A stretch of 64,000 nucleotides of DNA, from positions 31,960,487-32,024,486 of the forward strand of contig OY998185.1 in the NCBI GenBank assembly GCA_963921935.1, given 5' to 3'. The DNA comes from Galeruca laticollis (taxonomy: Eukaryota; Arthropoda; Insecta; Coleoptera; Chrysomelidae). A program made the translations under genes and the position numbers. Of the stretch, positions 33,945 to 45,466 are shown one piece after another (position 1 is the first letter of the stretch; every line of letters begins with the position of its first letter). Below the pieces are notes generated by a model that had not been told where the DNA came from, made no database searches, and saw nothing but the letters and a program-made list of their open reading frames with translations.

Positions 33945-34437
33945 TTGTTGTAGTACTGTAGGTCTAAATCTTGGACATCGTAATAATAAGTTAGTTACGT
34001 AAATTGGTACGTAGTGCATTAATATAACTGTAAATATTAGCCAAACGGCTTATTTTATCGAGTTATAACAGGAGTACCTTTTCGTTAGCTTAATGTGTGG
34101 GGAAGTCAATTTCGATAATTTAATACAGGGTGTGCCATCCCTGCAAATTTTTTGGATCACTAACCATTGCGGGTAGTCCGTTCCTGGCTTCAAGGCACAA
34201 CTGTAAATCTATTTACCTTTCCAAAAAACGTACATTATAGCTTTGCCGTAAATTTTATGAAGATCAAACAACTAGTACAAAAAATAAAAATTAAAACCAA
34301 ATTCAAAATTCAAACTTTGGAGGCCCATAACTCGAAGACGAGGGCCTGCATAGAAAAAGTTTATATGAAGTACTAGCATTATTTTGGCTCATATTATACG
34401 CTCCTGACTTTTTTCCCATTAGTCCCGGGACACCCTG
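33939..34437. mobile_element. solo TIR of the Tc1/mariner-like transposon
   Basis: Carries the outer GGGACACCCTG end and the whole TIR but no transposase. It exists because the inverted duplication copied only the left TIR of copy 2 and cut at the (TA)n run. Confidence 0.8.
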
Positions 34438-34939
34438 TATATATAAAAAAATGTTTTCTATGACTACCATAAATTGTTATAAAATGAAAATCTGCCAATT
34501 TGAATCATTTTTACGTATATAATCAATAACTGTCAAAGTAAAACAATAATCTTTCTCCATTCAAATAAATATTATACATTTTGAAACTTCCTCAATTAGA
34601 GTAAGTGAAAATATTTTTTTATCCTACACTACTCGAAAACCCAATTTTTGTGGCTCTATCGGAACGAGAAAGTAGGTCTACCAATGTTGTTGCTGTATAG
34701 GTTTTAAATGTTTGGAATTATAATACTGTGTTCGATATTTGTGGTGATATCATACGAACAAGCTTAATAATAACTATAGTTCAACAGTTATTTCCGAAGT
34801 TACGATCAAAGTTAAGGTGGTGACAAGAACATAGTTGAACAGTTTTCATTAACCCTGCGCGTTTATATACATGAGTTATAAATTAGTTTGAGTTGTTGGT
34901 AACCAATTGCATAGAAATGAGGCTTGAACTAGGAAGTTA

Positions 34940-35101
34940 CTTCATATTCCTAATACTAAATCATTAAAGGGCATTTATAGGTGTCACTTCCACGAATACA
35001 ATTGTATAGACTGTGTAGACAATATAAAGAATGATACAAAGTATACAGGTAAATCCAAAGGAATAAAATCAATGCGTACCCACTTAAAACCAAATTGTTA
35101 A
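34940..35101 (+). pseudogene. zinc-finger-like peptide fragment
   Basis: One open stretch of 53 codons reads GIYRCHFHEYNCIDC, then KYTGKSKGIKSMRTHLKPNC. CxxC...H...C spacing with an aromatic HF before it resembles a BED finger. GIY near the start and KYTG could instead be a worn GIY-YIG domain. I cannot decide. Stops lie on both sides. Confidence 0.35.
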
Positions 35102-35455
35102 GATAAATATTCTAGCAGCCATTTCTCCTTATTCCATTACTTCGAATAAGACCACAGTTCCAGATGATCCGAGTGGGAAGTCCTCCTAGGACGCAATCAC
35201 AGAGTAGACATTTCTATTAAGTCGTATGATGAATGAAATCATACAAATCACATTCCAATTAGAATGAAAATATTTTGCTATATAATATTCGAGAAAGCGA
35301 CAGTATTGTGAAGAGAGGAGAATGATAGATATAACACAATGAACAAGATAGGAAAATATTAAATAACTAACTATTTCGTAAAAAAGAAATCGGCTTTCAA
35401 AGAAAACCTACTAACCACTCAAAAATATTTTTAATGAAGAGAGAAGTGGATACAT

Positions 35456-36705
35456 TGAGCGAGTTTATGGCCCGTAGTAAACTTAAAAGTGACTAAAGTT
35501 CTAAATCAATATAAGAAAAAACAGTGGCACCTTAATCCTGCGAAAATTTCAAATAAGACACCTCTCCTACAAGGGTAATGATTGAAGATTAACGTACCTA
35601 GGCCAGAAAAGCTCACAATCGAGCACACAATCTTCAACAGAACAGATACCAAGTGGCAAATTTAGATTCAACAAACAAACCACAATCTCCTGCAGGTACA
35701 TATGATACCTACCTCACAACTTAAAATCATAGTTAGTTTGTGAATATGGACACAAGTAGTTCAAAAATAAACAGCTCCCATAGTGAATACTCTACAACTA
35801 ATAGGATAATTCTCAATAATTTGGATATAATCAATATATGTGACATGGTAACTCAAAAATCTGACGGAAACATGGAACCTAGAATGCCAAACAATCCTCC
35901 TCCAAAATAAAAAAATATATAAGAGTGAAGTAACATTAAAACTGTTCAGGAGACAAATATAACTATATGAAATGACGCTACAAGAATCGAAAACTATGAA
36001 ACAATATACATTCTTGCTTAAACATGAATTTAACTTCCACATACCAATAGACATAGTAACCTCCTATACGACAGAAGAATAACAAGATTATTGTCAGAAC
36101 AAAGTTAGCAAGTGAACCGGTAATACCAAAGTCACTGGATGCAAATTTACAATTTGAAAGCCTCATAGACTCGAGCAGAAAAAATACTAATAAAACACTA
36201 GGTTCAACTTAAAATATGACTATTGAAGCCGCTGACACACGAGCCAATGGAGACTCTTCTAAAGCAAATTGTAGTACCGACAAAAAAACAGTGACGATCA
36301 AAACCTTCATGCATTCATTCGTTTGGGTTAGACTCAACAGCCCGAGCACTTTATCTAAGTCCTTGTAACATTTCCCCAGCATAAGAGTGTGAAGAGACGT
36401 AAGTGCATATCACTGAACTCAGTTAGTTTCTTGGTTAACAAACAAATATCAAGAACAAAAATAAGAAATTCTACAAAGAATCCTCCATCTTCGCCAACGA
36501 AAAAGTCGTTTTCTTTTATCACAAATTCCCATAATTTTCAGCACTATCAAGAACTGTTTTGCATGTTATCCAATCGGTGCTCTAAGCTTGAGAATAAGCA
36601 AAACAATACCTCTTAAAATAATTAATTTAGGCATAAACAATCTTTCGGAAACCCAAAAAAAATGGTGAATTTTTCGACAGTCAATGGCAATTAAAACACT
36701 ATTCT
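35456..36705. other. spacer, unassigned
   Basis: AT-rich, with no repeat ends seen. Short frames on both strands (35761-36054 minus, 36389-36616 plus) show no domain. Confidence 0.4.
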
Positions 36706-36709
36706 TGTT

Positions 36710-37557
36710 TGTAACTATTTATTGTTCGAGGGCGCCAGCTTGTAGAGCTTTATCGTTCACTTGAACAAAATCCCGGCATGAGACTTCTCAAGGGTGGTTC
36801 AACTTCAAGTTAATGACACACTTTGTATAATAGAGGATGATCAGACTGTGAGACTTCAGGGCGCCACTACCTTTTGAAACGTTACGAAATAATACAAATA
36901 ATACAAAAAAAACTAGGTGATAAAGGTAGAAACTCCTTGGGAAAGAATTTACTCTGAATTAAAAATTAATATAAAAAATGTTGAAATAAAATGTGCACAA
37001 ACTTAATCAACACGATATTCTGTGGCTCTAACAGCCGGGTGGATTAGAAATAAAGGAGAATATGTATAAAATTCAATTTAATTCTTCCTTGAAATGGGAT
37101 GGAAAAATACGGGAGGTACTGACTGTCGTAGATTGATGGAAGCTGTCTTCAACGGTAAAGGTGTCTGAGATAAATGGAAGTTGTCTTCAACGGAAAAGGT
37201 GTCTTCAACGGTAAGGGTGTCTGACATAAATGGAGACTGTTACGTAGCTGTCACGTAGCTCTGACGTAGCTCTGACGTAGCTCTGACGTAGCTCTGACGT
37301 AGCTCTGACGTAGCTGCTGTGCTTACCACAGCAAATTAAGAAAACTTTCAGAACAAGAGAAAACGTGAGTACGTGTTTTCTCTTCAACGTCGGTATCGGA
37401 AAAGGGAGGATTTTCAGCTTGTAGCGAACAGGGGGAAATTGACAAATGTTAATTGTCTCAACGTTCAGTTTTAATTCTATGGCTGGGAGTGCTAATGAGA
37501 CGGCAAGCGGAAATTACACGGAATTTATTATATTTAATCGAAACAGGTCGATGGACA
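36710..37557 (-). repeat. 3' LTR
   Basis: 848 bp, TG...CA ended. It contains an 11-bp tandem repeat (37248-37316, unit TCTGACGTAGC) and three copies of a GTCTTCAACGG-bearing unit (37140-37215). Shorter than the 5' LTR because it has fewer of the latter units. Confidence 0.85.
37248..37316. repeat. 11-bp tandem repeat with ACGTCA half-sites in LTR
   Basis: Six or so copies of TCTGACGTAGC. On the LTR's coding strand each unit gives TACGTCAG, which contains the CRE-like half-site ACGTCA. It sits 240-310 bp into the LTR, where enhancer repeats are usual. Function is inference. Confidence 0.75.
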
Positions 37558-39979
37558 TTTTAAACCCCCTCTCCTCCGGGAAAAAAATGATTCAAAGAAT
37601 TTTTTTTGTGAAACATGGGCTTAATAAGGTAGAAAGATGAGATATTATTGCAAAATCTATGTATTTTAGAGAAGGTTAGATGACTGTCAAAGGTAAAGGA
37701 AAGGTAGTTTTGTCGTTTTGTGACAATCGTGCTGTTATGTCATCGTATAAGGCAAAACGTATACTGAGAACGAAAGGTAACGGTAGGGTGCGATAACTTC
37801 TCAGTATAGGTAAAACGATAAGGTAAGGTACGGTAGGGTATGTTTCGTTGAAACGCTGGATTTCTAGATTCGCGGGGCGCGAGATTCCGTGAAATACGAA
37901 ACGAAGTGTTCCAGGGGGACACAAAAAAGGAACGGTAAGTGATGCCAACCTAGAATTGATTTTGAATATAATTCCGTCGGAATTCTAATTATTCCATAAA
38001 TCAGCCTAATGCTCAGCCAATAAAGCAATAAAGATATTTCATAGTGACGTCACCAAGAGTGAAATACCACTTTACTAGCGAACGATTATTTGGCATGGCA
38101 ACAACACTTATGATGTTCCACAAGGAACGGTTCTCAAAAAAAAGGTACGATAACGGTAGGTAGTGCACGAATATCACAATGCGGCAACGCAAAAGATATG
38201 TTAAGGGAGTCAAAAAAATAAATAGATATTGAAATGTTCTGAAAGGTAAATCGATGTTGAAATGAGCTTGTGTGGGCAGGAATAGTTTATAGCGACATAA
38301 TGAAAAGAACAAGGGTATTGTTACTAAAATTATACCCATGACCTGTCAGGGAATACGGTACATCGGTCCAGAACTCTATAAGAGTGTGGCCAACCTGGTG
38401 AAACATAAAACGACTAAAAATTAAGGAAGTACTGCCATTGAAGGCAAGGAAAGATGAGAGGTTACTATAGGAGCCAATGTGAAGAAAAAAAGCGACTAAA
38501 CAGTCATTTTTCAAACCTATTGTGTTTGTAAACCGAGCACAATCCGCCCTCAGCAAAGGCCAACCCGGTCCAATTGGGGCCTAACGTCTTACGGTACGTC
38601 AATCGAGACTCTACGTTAGTTAAGAAAAGCAAAACTTACCATTTATTTGTTTGATAAACGGTAGGAAAACTCGGGACAACAAAAATATATTCAACAAAAA
38701 AGGGGGACTAAATATTTGAATGACGTAAAATCTATTTCTGCAATGGAGAGCTTTCAGGGTGTCTAGCCGGTATTTTATGTTTTTAACAGAATTAATGAAA
38801 TGCGGGGTTAGAAAAGGAGCCGTTTTGTTCGGAAAACGGTATAAACTCCAAGTAAATAAAAACGGTTCCCTAAGGTAAGGGAGGAAGAAACGAAAACGGA
38901 AATAATAATAATGATCAACTAAAACTCAATTGTACCGTTTTCTTAGGAGAACGATAGCGAAACTCCAAGTGAATAAAAAGTTCAGGTGACTTTAAATGAT
39001 TGGCCTGCATATTGAAAGAAAGGGAGCAAAATAATAAGAAACGGTATGTAAATCGACAGCACTAATAGAATATTACTGAGAAAAGCAAGAAGTCCAAAGT
39101 ACACAAAAATGTAAGTGCCTAGCAACGCGATATAGATATGAAAACTGTATGTACGTAGATGACTATTGTTATGAACAATAAATACACACTAACGATAGAT
39201 GTCCTTTAAAACAAGCAAAACTGTCCGATATTTCAAGAAATTAAATATAGTAATGGTAATGATGCATAATAACTTCATAAACAGTATTAGTATCTAATTA
39301 TGTAACTGATCAAGATAAAAAATGTATCATAAATTGTCGTTAAAAGAACACATCACAATTCTCCTGTCATTTGAAAAAATACTGAAAAATATTTATTTTC
39401 AAAGACAATTGCTGACTTGGCAACACTGCAATTAATTAAAACATTAGCTATGATTAAGAAAAAGTGAGAATCTGATGATAAATTGTTTCTTTGGCAACAT
39501 TGCACTTGATTAACAATTCGGCGATATTTCAGTTTGTGTAACTCGACACAATTCAACTGAACAACAAACTTTCAATTCATTAAAAAAATGAATGTTTTAA
39601 AAATATACTTAATTTACTGACTATAGGTTGTGATGTGTTAGATCAATTGTATAAAGAGAACCCAGAATATATTCACCATCGTAGACGAAAATATCAGATA
39701 AAAAGCAGGTAGAATTTCAATATAGTTAAGTTTAAATGAGATAGCGAAATTTGCAAGTTTTTTCTGTGGGAGCAAAAAAATTTTTAAAGTGAATGGCACA
39801 AAATTAAAAAAAGCAATCATGTAAAAAACTCTAGTCCACATCAAACCAGCTGTTATACAGTATGACAAAAACAATGGGCGCCAGTTTGTAATGATTTCTT
39901 GTTATAGGGCGCCAGTTTGTAATGCTTTTTCGTTCACTTGAACAAAATCCTGGCATGAGACTTCTCAAGGGTCGTTCAA
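37558..39979 (-). other. LTR element interior, non-coding
   Basis: No protein domain seen on either strand. Minus frames at 37676-37948, 38013-38339, 38287-38556 and 39638-39874 do not resemble retroelement proteins. GGTAAGG-like and AACTCCAAGTGAATAAAA motifs recur (38845-38975). Confidence 0.5.
37564..37580 (-). promoter_or_regulatory. polypurine tract
   Basis: Minus strand CCCGGAGGAGAGGGGG just before the 3' LTR, the usual primer for plus-strand DNA synthesis. Confidence 0.7.
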
Positions 39980-40035
39980 CCCCACGTTGGGCGCCAGTTT
40001 GTAACTATTTATTGTTCGAGGGCGCCAGTTTGTAA
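39876..40035. repeat. four LTR-end/PBS cassettes in tandem
   Basis: GGGCGCCAGTTTGTAA occurs at 39876, 39907, 39989 and 40020. Each is an LTR end plus PBS core read in reverse. The stretch 39907-39988 also repeats the LTR-internal stretch 40020-40100 (CGTTCACTTGAACAAAATCC). One further variant lies in the 3' LTR at 36730. Confidence 0.8.
39980..39996 (-). promoter_or_regulatory. primer-binding site, tRNA-Lys type
   Basis: Minus strand TGGCGCCCAACGTGGGG, three nt after the LTR end. It agrees with the PBS used with tRNA-Lys(1,2) in known retroelements (from memory, so worth an alignment). Confidence 0.7.
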
Positions 40036-40976
40036 AGCTTTATCGTTCACTTGAACAAAATCCCGGCATGAGACTTCTCAAAGGTGGTTAAACTCCAAGT
40101 TATTGACACACTTTGTATAACAGAGGATGATCAGACTGTGAGACTTCAGGGCGCGACTACCTTTTGAGACGTTAAGAAATAATCCAAATAATACAAAAAA
40201 ACTGGGTGATACAGGTAGAAACACCCTGGGAAAGAATGTACTCGGAATTAAAAATTAATATTAAAAATGTTGAAATAAAATGTGCACAAACTTAATCAGC
40301 ACGATACCATGTGGCTCTCACAGCCGGGTGGATTAGAAATAAAAGAGAATATGTATAAAATTTAATTTAATTCTGCCTTAAAATGGGGTAGAAAAATACA
40401 GGAGGTACTTAACTGACGGTACTCTGGTGGTTTAGATGTTCTGAAGGAATGGAAGCGGTGTTTCCTATGGTGAAGATGTCTCGGACCAGTGGAAGCTGTC
40501 TTCAACGGTAAAGGTGTCGTAGATTGATGGAAGCTGTCTTCAACGGTAAAGGTGTCTGAGATAAATGGAAGTTGTCTTAAACGGAAAAGGTGTCTTAGAT
40601 AAATGGAAGCTGTCTTCAACGGTAAAGGTGTCTTAAACGGTAAGGATGTCTTACATAAATGGAGACTGTTACCTAGCTCTGACGTAGCTGTTACGTAGCT
40701 CTGACGTAGCTCTCACGTTGCTCTTACGTAGCTGCTGTGCTTACCACAGCAAATTAAGAAAACTTTGAGAACAAGAGAAAACGTGAGTACGTGTTTTCTC
40801 TTCAACGTCGGTATCGGAAAAGGGAGGATTTTCAGCTTGTAGCGAACAGGGGGAAATTGACAAATGTCTATTGTCTCAACGTTCCGTTTTAATTCTATGG
40901 TTGGGAGTGGCTAATGAGACGGCAAGCGGAAATTACACGGAATTTATTATATTAAATCGAAATAGGTCGATGGACA
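40000..40976 (-). repeat. 5' LTR
   Basis: 977 bp. It carries five or so copies of the GTCTTCAACGG unit (40495-40650) and a more eroded 11-bp repeat (40676-40735). The part from 40773 to 40976 is also the outer end of the giant palindrome and recurs inverted at 51910-52113. Confidence 0.85.
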
Positions 40977-42719
40977 TGTTACATGTTGATGTTGATAAAT
41001 TCTAAGAAGTGCATCTTCACATGTGCAAAAGATCCGTTCCTTCTTGGAAACAATTCAGAATACAAATCAAATATCCGTCGTAGATGAAACATTCTATAAT
41101 TTGAATCGATACATCCATTGCCGTCTAGTAATAACTTGGTTGTGATGACAAGGTCATGTTGATTTTCCACACAAACTAAAATGAACCAGTTGTTCATATC
41201 TCATTCACATGCTTCGCCCGATTGACACAACAATTAAGTTTCTGTTTCTTTCTCCTTGGCGTCATAAACAAAAAATGTGACAAAATAGTTTTTGAAAATT
41301 CTTGATATTAATAAAGTTTTTATAGGTTCTGTACGACAAATTCCATATTTTTGGAAGATATTTTGCTTTTGCTTTCTATCAATATAAATAAAAGTCGAAA
41401 ATAATCTGCTCCTGTCCGGAGGTCAAACAGTGATTTATTACTAAATTGTCTTTTGGTGTCTTCACTTGGCTTGAATTCTATGAAGGTTTCTTCCTCAGCA
41501 TCTGAGAGACATTCGGGAATACTATGAAATTGATCTCTTCTCCTCTACACTCGTAACTTCTTATCAGTTTGTAGTTAGCAGGAAAATACTTTTCGAAATT
41601 CTTTATTGTCATGGCTAACAACTTTTGCATGTTGTTTTTCAACCTTATAAGTTTTAATAAAACTTTTAGCTCCACAATTCAAATGTTCCACAAAAAGAAT
41701 CAACTTCATTACTCGTGAACAATGAAATAGAAAAATTTAATTTATTTGAACTAATCTCATTTAAAACTGGTTGATGCGTTTCACTGACACAGTAGCTGCT
41801 ACTGTGTTTGTGAAGCGCGTCAACCAGTTTAAATTGAACATTAGTTCAGATGAATGCAGTTTTAAACAAATTAAATTGTTTTATTTCATCGTTCAGTATG
41901 GATATTTATCAAGTAAAAGCCTGATATATTCAATTCAACACTCATATCGACTGTATGTGTATTTTCTCATTGGAATTGGAGGCTCAAGTTACTTAATTCC
42001 TCAAATATGGCGACTACGTAGTTCAATTTACAAGTAAACCATCGCGAAAAGTGTATTTTTCCTCTCTGTTTTCCCCTTCCTGTTTGTCCTGTTTGACAAG
42101 TGGTTGTATCCTTTGGAAACTTTCGGATATTGAAAGAGCACCATTAGTGCATCTTCTGAGAAAATGTATTCATTCAATATTTGCCTCGGTCATAAAACCA
42201 TTTGAGATAGCCAATAATACGAGAACTGTTGCTTTGAGCTCTATTGGTTTACAGAAACGCAGTTATACTACTGACATATCACAAAATTGAACGTAAGCAA
42301 TGAATCTCTCAGTTAACTGACTAAGCTGTATTGAAGAACATTTGTCACGCAACTTCGAGAAAAGTTAGCATTGTACATCTTCAGCTGAATCACAAATTCT
42401 ACGGGCAGCAGTATCGTTTGAACGAGGTGAGGACTGCAAATGTTTTGCTAAATTATTCTCCAAATATAGTTTCTACAATCTCAATTGCGGCGTCTAGTAA
42501 AATAAGAAATGTCAAGGTGCGCTCTTGAAATAATTCGAAATCTTGTAGTAATATTAGAAGCAAAATTTTTGTAAATCAACCAAAGTGTGAAGTTGATGTG
42601 TAACAATCACAGAGATTAATTAACAAAACATTTACCTAACCGTAAGTACAAAATCTTGAAAATATATCTGAAATCTGTTTAACAATCCAGAACGGTTAAA
42701 AAAAGCAACTCATTAATAA
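40977..42719. other. unassigned stretch with hairpin
   Basis: Minus frames at 40979-41197 (72 codons) and 41478-41675 (65 codons) and plus frames at 42051-42290 and 42331-42528 show no domain that I know. They recur exactly in the right arm only because of the palindrome, not because of conservation. Confidence 0.4.
41719..41905. repeat. imperfect inverted repeat with strong central hairpin
   Basis: CTGGTTGATGCGTTTCACTG at 41769 pairs with the reverse complement ending at 41829 (GCGCGTCAACCAG), around AGTAGCTGCTACT. Weaker inverted similarity extends to about 41719 and 41905. It resembles PLE-type inverted arms or a small inverted-repeat element, but no hammerhead core is clear. Confidence 0.65.
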
Positions 42720-42912
42720 ACAATTGACAATGGAACTCGATAACCAAAATAAAATCTATAAGAAGGTAAAAGCGAAAGTCCGACTATCGAATAACCAGAT
42801 ATCACAAAGAAGGCAGAGCCGGAGCGAGGAGAATTTAGAGGTGTGTAGTATTATGAAAGGTCAGCCCGGGAACGTGTCAGTTGCTGAACTAAGTAAGCGC
42901 TGATAATAACGT

Positions 42913-43450
42913 TTGCGGGACGCTGATTCTATTACAGTACACACGGAAAAAAAAGAACCCCTTAAGAAATCAATAATGGAGAGCGAATCTACGGATGAGG
43001 GATATAAAAGAAGAAGAGATACAGGGGAAGATCAAGAACCGTCCGGGAAAAATAGGAAGACAATGAAAACACCACCACCAATAAAAAACAAGAACGAGGA
43101 AAACTAAAACTGATGCAGGAGATGAAAACAGTAATGAGGGAGATGAAAAACGAAACTAAAGACATGCGGAAGAAACAGCAAGAATTGAGGAAATAGATTC
43201 AAATAATAAAACAGGAAAACGAGACCCTCAGAAAAATGTACGAAACAATACAGAAGGAGAATGAGGATATTAAGAAAGAAATAATTAATATAAAAGCTGC
43301 TCAAGAATGGATAGAAACAGAAATAGGGGAAAACAACATTGTAATTACTGGCCTAAAAATAGATATGACGGATTCAAAGGAGTTAACAAGAGCAGTCACT
43401 ACTTTCATGAAAAAGCAACTGAAAATCCAAATACAAGTTAAGACAGGTTA
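42913..43450 (+). pseudogene. RTE-like LINE ORF1, coiled-coil part
   Basis: Frames 42913-43107 and 43236-43451. The first is charged (ESESTDEGYKRRRDTGEDQE). The second reads YETIQKENEDIKKEIINIKA, then GENNIVITGLKIDMTD, the coiled coil followed by the start of an RRM-like fold typical of LINE ORF1. Stops separate the two. Confidence 0.5.
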
Positions 43451-43660
43451 GGTGATAAAGCTTGTTTGATAGAGTTAGATAATGCAGAAGATAAACAGAA
43501 GATTATGCAGAATAAACAAAAACTAAGAAATATAAAAGATGATAGAATTTATATAAATCATAACTTAAGCAAGAAAGAAAGAAAGACAAAGACAAAAAGC
43601 AATACGAGACAGAGCACAAAGTGAAAGAAATAATGGAAAAACAGTGAAGATTGGGTTTAT
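43451..43660 (+). pseudogene. RTE-like LINE ORF1, C-terminal part
   Basis: In a different frame from the coiled coil: ACLIELDNAEDKQKIMQNKQ and KLRNIKDDRIYINHNLSKKE, the end of the RRM-like domain and start of the C-terminal domain, then frameshift and stops. Confidence 0.45.
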
Positions 43661-43857
43661 CAAAATAATTATTGACGGGAAAAATGGAAATGGGACAAAT
43701 TAACGGAAAAATTGGTATATTCAAAAAACGAATGAAATTCAAAAGAATGGAAAATAAGCATACTGACCAGGCAACGAAAATGGCGATGCAAATGAAAGAG
43801 AAAAAATCAAACAAGATAGGTACAATAAATATACTGAAGGAAAAAGGAAATAAAGAA

Positions 43858-44560
43858 ACGGTTAAGATCGGCACATGGAATATAAGGAAAATGTTGAAGA
43901 CTAGTAGAATGAATGAGTTCGCTAGAGAAATGGGAAGATACAAGCTTGATATATTGGCACTGCAGGAAATAAGATGGAAGGGTGAGGGAAGAATAGATAA
44001 GGAAACATACACACTTTAGAACGCAGGGGAAAAGATACAGGGGAAAATGGCAGATCATTTATGGTGAATAATACATTAAGAAACGAAGTAATGATCTTTC
44101 AAGCAGTAAATGGAAGAATCTCAACAATTAGGATTGAAAATAAGCAAACAAATCCAACAGTAATAAATGTTTACGCAACAACAGAGGACACAAATAGTGA
44201 AGACAAAGAAGAATTCTATGACAAACTGCAAGAGGTTTGGGAGAATATACCTAGAAATTACATGAAACTAGTCATAGGAGACTTCAATGCACAAATCGGA
44301 AAGGAGGAATATAACGAAAATGTTGCAGGCAAAGAAACGATACACGACAGGATAAACGACAATGGCTCAAGACTCTGTAATTTTGGGATAAGTACCGACA
44401 CTTTCATAATAAGTACCAAATTCAGACCTATAAAGAGCATAAAGCGACATGGACTAAACCAGACTCCAATGAAGGGAATCAGATAGACCACGCACTCATA
44501 TCAAGAAAATGGCTGAAAGCAGTAGAAGATACTTGTTCATTCAGAGGCGCTAATGTGGAT
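43858..44560 (+). pseudogene. RTE-like LINE endonuclease
   Basis: VKIGTWNIRKML (catalytic Asn), DILALQEIRWKGEGR (catalytic Glu), a stop at 44017-44019, then from 44061 PTVINVYATTED and KLVIGDFNAQIGKEE (Asp and Asn), GNQIDHALIS in another frame near 44478, and DSDHFLVVV (Asp, His) at 44555. All boxes of the exonuclease-endonuclease-phosphatase fold are present, but spread over three frames. It would nick the genomic target. Confidence 0.7.
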
Positions 44561-45466
44561 TCGGATCATTTCTTAGTTGTGGTGAAAATAGAAATGGAGA
44601 TACTGAGGAACGTTAAAACGAAAAAACGTAAAAAACAATGGAACATAGATAATTTAAAAGAAGAACATACGGAAGAAAGATACAGACAAGTATTAAAAGA
44701 TAGACTAACACAAGATTCAGATAAAAATATAGAGAAAAAATGGGAGAATATAAAAAACAGTATTACCAAAACAGCTGAGGAAATACTAGGACAAAAAAAG
44801 CAACAAAGATGTAAAGAATGGTACGATGAAGAATGTGAAAGCAAAAAGAAACGAAAAGATCGAGCACGAAAACAATTGCTAAATACAGGAGAGAGAGATC
44901 TGAAAGAATATAAGAAAAAGAAGAAAGGAGCGGACAAATGCTGTCAGAAGAAAAAAGCAGAGTGGATAGAGGAGTTAATGATGGAAGCAGAAAGTGACAA
45001 CAGAGAAAATAAAAAACTATATGGTTACATGAGAAAACAAAGTAAAAGAAGCAAAGTAACAACCAGAATCAGCAATAGAGAATGGGAAGCATATTACAAG
45101 AAAGGTCGAAAAGAGAATGAGTTTACAGCAAATTTTGAGATAACAGCAGAAGAGGATGAGGAATACCTCCCAACATATGCAGAATTTGAAATAATAACAA
45201 ATCTCAAACAGAAGAAGGCAGCAGGACCAGATGGAATAGTTAACGAACTGATAAAGAAAGGTTGCCAAGAACTAAAAAGAAAGATATATGAATTACTCAT
45301 AAACATATGGAAGAAAGAACAAATGCCAGCAGAATGGCGTTTATGTCTAACAATACCAATCTTCAAAAAAGGAGACCAATCAAAATGCGATAACTACCGA
45401 GAAATAACCATGCTTACCACAGTATACAAAGTCATGACATCACTTTCAAGAAAGGAAATACACTAA
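44555..45466 (+). pseudogene. RTE-like LINE ORF2 linker and RT fingers
   Basis: 303 codons. Residues 1-5 are the last endonuclease box. About 10-200 is a long basic coiled linker (very K/E rich). About 210-300 is RT fingers: KKAAGPDGIVNELIKK and RLCLTIPIFKKGDQSKCDNY. It ends at a stop at 45464. The ATG at 44555 is internal. The right palindrome arm holds the same region at 47441-48331 (minus). Confidence 0.65.

Larger units (their letters stand above)
33939..35455. repeat. right arm of 1.5-kb inverted duplication
   Basis: Reverse complement of 28877-30401. Its first 499 bp (33939-34437) are a solo TIR of the Tc1/mariner-like element, ending CACCCTG. The outer boundary is GTGGATACAT at 35446-35455. 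Confidence 0.9.
36710..40976 (-). mobile_element. non-autonomous LTR retrotransposon, minus strand
   Basis: Direct repeats of 848 bp (36710-37557) and 977 bp (40000-40976) start TGTCCATCGACC and end GTTACA when read on the minus strand. A primer-binding site follows the 5' LTR (39996-39980), a polypurine tract precedes the 3' LTR (37580-37564), and TGTT flanks both outer ends (36706-36709 and 40977-40980). The 2.4-kb interior holds no recognisable gag, protease, RT or integrase, so it must depend on another element. LTR ends, PBS, PPT and a 4-bp target duplication agree, so the call is firm. The superfamily (Ty3/Gypsy probable) is inference. Confidence 0.85.

Noticed and set aside
37676..38556. 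Minus frames inside the LTR element as possible gag
   Set aside because: No zinc knuckle, protease or capsid-like pattern; composition is like the non-coding surroundings.
41768..41832. Hammerhead in the palindrome-arm hairpin
   Set aside because: GAAACGC is present but no CUGANGA or UUGANAA box sits at the right distance.
42051..42528. Plus frames repeated exactly at 50358-50835
   Set aside because: Identity comes from the palindrome and is not evidence of conservation.
43503..44491. Hydrophobic, Phe/Leu/Ser-rich minus frames opposite the RTE-like LINE (also 44566-45366 and 47517-49383)
   Set aside because: They are antisense shadows of A-rich, Lys/Glu-coding LINE sequence. The sense frames carry recognised domains.
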